From: Patescibacteria group bacterium
GTDB lineage: Bacteria > Patescibacteriota > Microgenomatia > PFEM01 > JAHIFH01
Reading direction: 5' to 3'
Assembly (NCBI GenBank): GCA_018900995.1
Contig: JAHIFH010000028.1
Location: forward strand, 1-15,171
Length of the DNA: 15,171 nucleotides
The position numbers were made by a program, and so were the translations under genes. Shown here piece after piece: positions 12,705 to 15,171 of the stretch. A model generated the notes under the pieces. It saw nothing but the letters and a program-made list of their open reading frames with translations, did no database searches and was not told the origin of the DNA. Each line of letters starts with the position of its first letter. Position 1 is the stretch's first letter.

Positions 12705-12721
12705 CAGGGTCGGACCCTGTC
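12703..12721. repeat. Perfect 9-bp inverted repeat (palindrome with one central base)
   Basis: GACAGGGTC-G-GACCCTGTC, overlapping the TGA stop of the HDAC-like gene. It has no T-run directly after it (a short TTTTT lies 24 bases later). It could be a 3'-end hairpin, a REP-like element or an operator for the UPF0047-nitroreductase pair. Confidence 0.8.
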
Positions 12722-12753
12722 CTGGAGCGAAATAGAGGGCTTTTTAGAGACAT

Positions 12754-13146
12754 ATGGAAATTACTATAAAAACTGAACAAAGATGCCAACTAATTGACAT
12801 CACCAGTCAAGTGGAATCAGTTATTGCTAAAAGCAAAATTAAAGATTGTCTTTGTCTTGTTTTTGTCCCTCATTCAACCGCCGCCATCATTCTCACAGAA
12901 AACGAGCCAGGTTTAAAAAACGACTGGCTCAAGGTTCTGAAAAAATTAGTTGAAGACGAAGAATTTGAACATAATCGGATTGATGATAATGCCGATTCCC
13001 ATATTCTAAGTGGGCTTTTAGGGCAGGGAAAAGTGATACCTATCGAAGGTGGTCAACTGGTACGAGGAACTTGGCAAGAAATCTTCTTAGTGGAACTCGA
13101 TGGTCCAAGAACAAGGAGAGTAGTTATTAAGCTTATTAAAGGCTAA
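12754..13146 (+). CDS. UPF0047/YjbQ family protein
   Basis: 130 aa, the usual full length for this single-domain family. Conserved positions are visible: PHSTAAIILTENEPG with H40 and E49-N50-E51, EHN with H73, DDNADSHI with N79 and H83, then GQLVRGTWQEIFLVELDGPRTRR, the family's end signature. The histidines and acidic residues are thought to form a metal or phosphate-binding pocket; YjbQ has been linked to weak thiamine-phosphate synthase activity, but the physiological role is unsettled. There is no signal peptide. TAATG overlap with the nitroreductase gene (stop and start share one base) shows coupling. Purines (AGAG) lie about 4 nt before the ATG. Confidence 0.95.
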   Translation: MEITIKTEQRCQLIDITSQVESVIAKSKIKDCLCLVFVPHSTAAIILTENEPGLKNDWLKVLKKLVEDEEFEHNRIDDNADSHILSGLLGQGKVIPIEGGQLVRGTWQEIFLVELDGPRTRRVVIKLIKG

Positions 13147-13664
13147 TGGAAGTTTTTGAAGCCATTAAAAAGCGACGGTCGATTAGAAGATTTGATCCCA
13201 CCAAAGAGGTCACTGATAAACAAATTGAAAAATTTCTTGAAGCTGCTCGCTGGGCGCCTTCAGCTGGTAATCTCCAAAGCTGGTTTTTTGTGGTTGTTAA
13301 AAATAAAAAGACTAAACAAGAATTAGCGAAAGCTACTTTGGGTCAAGATTTTGTTGCCCAGGCGCCAGTGGTAATTGTTTCTTGTGCTGATTTGGAAAGA
13401 AGCGCCTCTCGCTATGGCGGGCGGGGTGAAAAACTTTATGCTTTTCAAGATGCAACGATTGCTAACCAAAATATTTGGTTAGCAGCAACAGAAATGGGAC
13501 TAGGAGCAGTCTGGGTCGGAGCTTTTGATGAAAATGAGGTTTCGCGAATTCTAAACCTACCCTCTCATTTGCGTCCCATTGCTATCCTTCCTATTGGTTA
13601 TCCAGCGGAATCGCCCTCGCCTCCGTCCCGGCGCTCGATTACGGAAATCTCAAGAAAAGTCTAG
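13146..13664 (+). CDS. Nitroreductase family FMN-dependent oxidoreductase
   Basis: 172 aa. The opening VFEAIKKRRSIRRFDP has the phosphate-binding RRSIR of FMN nitroreductases (10-14), and AARWAPSAGNLQSWFFVVV (33-51) is the next FMN-contact block. The central part has QDATIANQNIWLAATEMGLGAVWVGAF, typical of this fold, and the end IAILPIGYPAESPSPPSRRS has the usual GYP motif. Such enzymes use NAD(P)H to reduce flavins, quinones, nitro compounds or enones as homodimers; substrate prediction is not possible here. AAAGG at 13136-13140 is one of the few clear Shine-Dalgarno sequences in the window. The 3' end overlaps the convergent radical SAM gene by 26 bp, leaving no room for a terminator between them. 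Confidence 0.95.
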   Translation: MEVFEAIKKRRSIRRFDPTKEVTDKQIEKFLEAARWAPSAGNLQSWFFVVVKNKKTKQELAKATLGQDFVAQAPVVIVSCADLERSASRYGGRGEKLYAFQDATIANQNIWLAATEMGLGAVWVGAFDENEVSRILNLPSHLRPIAILPIGYPAESPSPPSRRSITEISRKV

Positions 13665-14634
13665 GTTCCCGTTTATCAAACCGATGTAAACCTTCCTTTT
13701 TCGCTATCTCAATTGCTTTTTCAAATTCTTCAGGCAAAATTCTTCGATTAATTTCTGGATACTGGTCGGCTTTATTTTGAGTGAAGCGAGAAAGAAGATT
13801 CTTGCTGAAGGCAAGGTTCTTATTAGTGGGGTAATATTGGTCCATGATATTGACATAAGAATCTTTGGAAAGGGAAGCAATAAATTTCATCACTTTTTTG
13901 GTTCCTGCCAAGCCCTCTGGCAAAACCAAATGACGAATCAAAAGTCCTTTTTGGGCAATGCCATTTTCATCAATCACTAAATCACCAACTTGTCGAAACA
14001 TTTCTTTAACCGCTTTTTTATTCACTTCCCAATAATTAGGCACCAGGGAATATTTCAAAGCAATTTTTGAATCCGAATATTTCATATCTGGCATATAAAT
14101 ATCAACAATGCCATCAAGAAGTTTTAATGTTTTCACTGAGTCATAACCACCGGTGTTATAAACCAAAGGTAGTTTTAAGCCTTTTTCAGCGGCAATCACT
14201 AAGGCTTTCAAAATCTGGGGTACCCAAATAGTGGGGGAAACAAGATTGATATTATGACATCCCTGATTTTGAAGGGAAAGCATCATTTTGGCTAAATCTT
14301 TAATTTCCACCTCGTTGCCCAAGCGCAATTGGCTGATTTCAAAATTTTGGCAATAAACACAGGCAAGATTACAAGAGGAAAAGAAAATCGTTCCTGAGCC
14401 TCGGGTCCCCACCAAAGGTGCTTCTTCGCCGAAATGAGCATGTGCCGAGCTGATTCTTAGTTTAGCTCCCATTTGACAAAAACCAATTTTACCCTGAGCT
14501 CGTCGAAGGGCATCCTTCTGCCGATTAACCCCACATTTTCTTGGGCATACTCGACAAGGATTAAGCAATTTCCACGCTTCCTTCGCTCGTTTTTCTAACT
14601 CTTTTTTGGATAACTTGAGATAACCAGGTTTCAT
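13639..14634 (-). CDS. PflX-like radical SAM protein (COG1313-type pyruvate formate-lyase activase homolog)
   Basis: 331 aa from the ATG at 14634. In-frame ATGs at 14694 and 14658 lie upstream of, or inside, a TATAAT, while AAAGG precedes 14634 at a suitable distance. The N-terminus has a four-cysteine knuckle, NPCRVCPRKCGVNR...GFC (C27, C30, C34, C53). The radical SAM motif is SCNLACVYC (C88, C92, C95). Later come NLVSPTIWVPQI, LVYNTGGYDS, VDIYMPDMKYSD, LIRHLVLPEG and IMDQYYPT, all typical of this family. The likely role is SAM-dependent glycyl-radical generation or related chemistry; no glycyl radical enzyme is in the window. Residues 42-48 (ALRRAQG), between the third and fourth N-terminal cysteines, are encoded by a REP-like palindrome. 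Confidence 0.92.
   Translation of the reverse strand: MKPGYLKLSKKELEKRAKEAWKLLNPCRVCPRKCGVNRQKDALRRAQGKIGFCQMGAKLRISSAHAHFGEEAPLVGTRGSGTIFFSSCNLACVYCQNFEISQLRLGNEVEIKDLAKMMLSLQNQGCHNINLVSPTIWVPQILKALVIAAEKGLKLPLVYNTGGYDSVKTLKLLDGIVDIYMPDMKYSDSKIALKYSLVPNYWEVNKKAVKEMFRQVGDLVIDENGIAQKGLLIRHLVLPEGLAGTKKVMKFIASLSKDSYVNIMDQYYPTNKNLAFSKNLLSRFTQNKADQYPEINRRILPEEFEKAIEIAKKEGLHRFDKREPRLFLRFP
14492..14510. repeat. REP-like palindrome inside a coding region
   Basis: CCCTGAGCTCGTCGAAGGG on the plus strand. On the minus strand it reads CCCTTCGACGAGCTCAGGG, differing from the element at 458-476 at three positions. Two of those form a compensated change (CAC...GTG against CCC...GGG). It lies in frame in the radical SAM gene. 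Confidence 0.8.
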
Positions 14635-14635
14635 C

Positions 14636-14664
14636 TTGACGACCTTTACCAGATCCATTATACT
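14636..14664 (+). promoter_or_regulatory. Predicted promoter of the DUF763 gene
   Basis: TTGACG (14636-14641), 17 nt, TATACT (14659-14664) on the plus strand. The start is near 14671, giving a leader of about 22 nt. It overlaps the divergent -10 of the radical SAM gene. Confidence 0.6.
14657..14662 (-). promoter_or_regulatory. -10 box of the PflX-like gene
   Basis: TATAAT on the minus strand, reading 14662 to 14657. The expected start near 14650 gives a leader of about 16 nt before the ATG at 14634. The -35 region is weak. It shares bases with the plus-strand TATACT, so the two promoters should compete. Confidence 0.5.
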
Positions 14665-14692
14665 AAAAATTGTTCCGAATAAAACCCAAACC

Positions 14693-15171
14693 ATGAAAAC
14701 TGGCGTTGCTAATTTACCCTTACATTACGGAAGTTGCCCACGATGGTTGTTTGAGAATATGGTCAAGCTGGGCAGGGCAATTACGGAAGCTTTCGTTTAT
14801 GAACATGGAACCGAGGCGTTTCTTTGTCGACTCTCTGACCCATATTTCTTTCAATCTTTAGCTTGTGTGCTTTCATTTGATTGGCACAGTAGTGGAGTCA
14901 CTACTACTGTCTGTGGCGCTCTTAAGGAAGGCCTAAAAGGGACCGAAAAAGAGTTAGGTCTCTTTGTTTGTGGGGGTAAGGGGAGAACCTCCCGGAAAAC
15001 ACCCGGAGAGATAGAAACTTATGGTCAACAATACTCATTTAATAGTCAACCCCTTGTTTATGCTTCAAGAATCTCTGCTAAAGTAGATAACAACGCCCTT
15101 CAAGATGGCTACCAGCTTTACCATCATAGCTTCTTCTTTACTAAAGAGGGTAAATGGGCAATAGTTCAGCA
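14693..15171 (+). CDS. DUF763 family protein, 3' truncated by the window
   Basis: The first 159 codons are open from ATG 14693 to the window end. The opening MKTGVANLPLHYGSCPRWLFENMVKLGRAI and the blocks LSDPYFFQSLACVLSFDWHSSGVTT, GLFVCGGKGRTSRKTPGEI, YASRISAKVDNNALQDGYQLYHHSFFF and KWAIVQQ match the DUF763 family closely. The family is widespread in archaea and some bacteria. Its function is unknown; the conserved WHSSG, GGKG, SR.AKVDN and DGYQLYHH residues suggest an enzymatic or nucleic-acid role. It starts head-to-head with the PflX-like gene, whose open frame extends back to 14694. A promoter at 14636-14664 fits this gene. Confidence 0.9.
   Translation, partial: MKTGVANLPLHYGSCPRWLFENMVKLGRAITEAFVYEHGTEAFLCRLSDPYFFQSLACVLSFDWHSSGVTTTVCGALKEGLKGTEKELGLFVCGGKGRTSRKTPGEIETYGQQYSFNSQPLVYASRISAKVDNNALQDGYQLYHHSFFFTKEGKWAIVQ

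Noticed and set aside
13777..13980. Plus-strand 67-codon frame opposite the PflX-like gene
   Set aside because: It lies fully inside a gene with clear family motifs on the other strand and has no recognisable protein features.

Overview
The window is dense and AT-rich, with short gaps, overlapping start/stop codons, few Shine-Dalgarno sequences and standard TAA/TAG/TGA stops. It looks like a chromosomal segment of a candidate phyla radiation (Patescibacteria) bacterium, perhaps Microgenomates. This is inferred from small hypothetical membrane proteins, a DUF5652-type protein, paired lysozyme-like exoproteins and scattered single tRNA genes. No rRNA or other marker gene is present to prove it.

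Layout. Positions 1-373 hold the C-terminal end of a membrane protein. Positions 385-2773 hold tRNA-Arg(UCU), tRNA-His, a small membrane protein, tRNA-Arg(UCG), a cobalamin-binding-type radical SAM enzyme and tRNA-Lys(CUU), with tRNA fragments and a REP-like insertion among them. Positions 2804-4860 hold two paralogous lysozyme-like exported proteins separated by a SAM methyltransferase; the second lies behind a near-consensus promoter and a strong terminator-like hairpin. tRNA-Leu(UAG) at 4888-4971 runs directly into a MacAB-type operon (membrane fusion protein, ATPase, FtsX/MacB permease; 4973-7928). Then come a three-helix membrane protein and a PhnP-like metallo-beta-lactamase-fold hydrolase (7943-9078), two envelope proteins of unknown function (9119-10340), the RarA/MgsA ATPase (10381-11562), a DUF5652-type protein and an HDAC-superfamily hydrolase (11581-12704), and a UPF0047 protein with a nitroreductase (12754-13664). 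A PflX-like radical SAM protein lies on the minus strand (13639-14634), divergent from a DUF763 gene that runs off the window (14693 onward).

Most genes are co-directional and grouped into short coupled units by 1-44 bp overlaps. No coherent new pathway is evident. The unusual content is in the non-coding structure: -10 boxes placed about 6-8 nt before several start codons (predicted leaderless mRNAs), a tRNA gene whose 3' end should create an mRNA 5' end, a promoter feeding straight into a terminator, and REP-like palindromes. One REP pair sits in a 99-bp unit bounded by a duplicated tRNA 3' end, and a third REP copy is read in frame inside a radical SAM gene.
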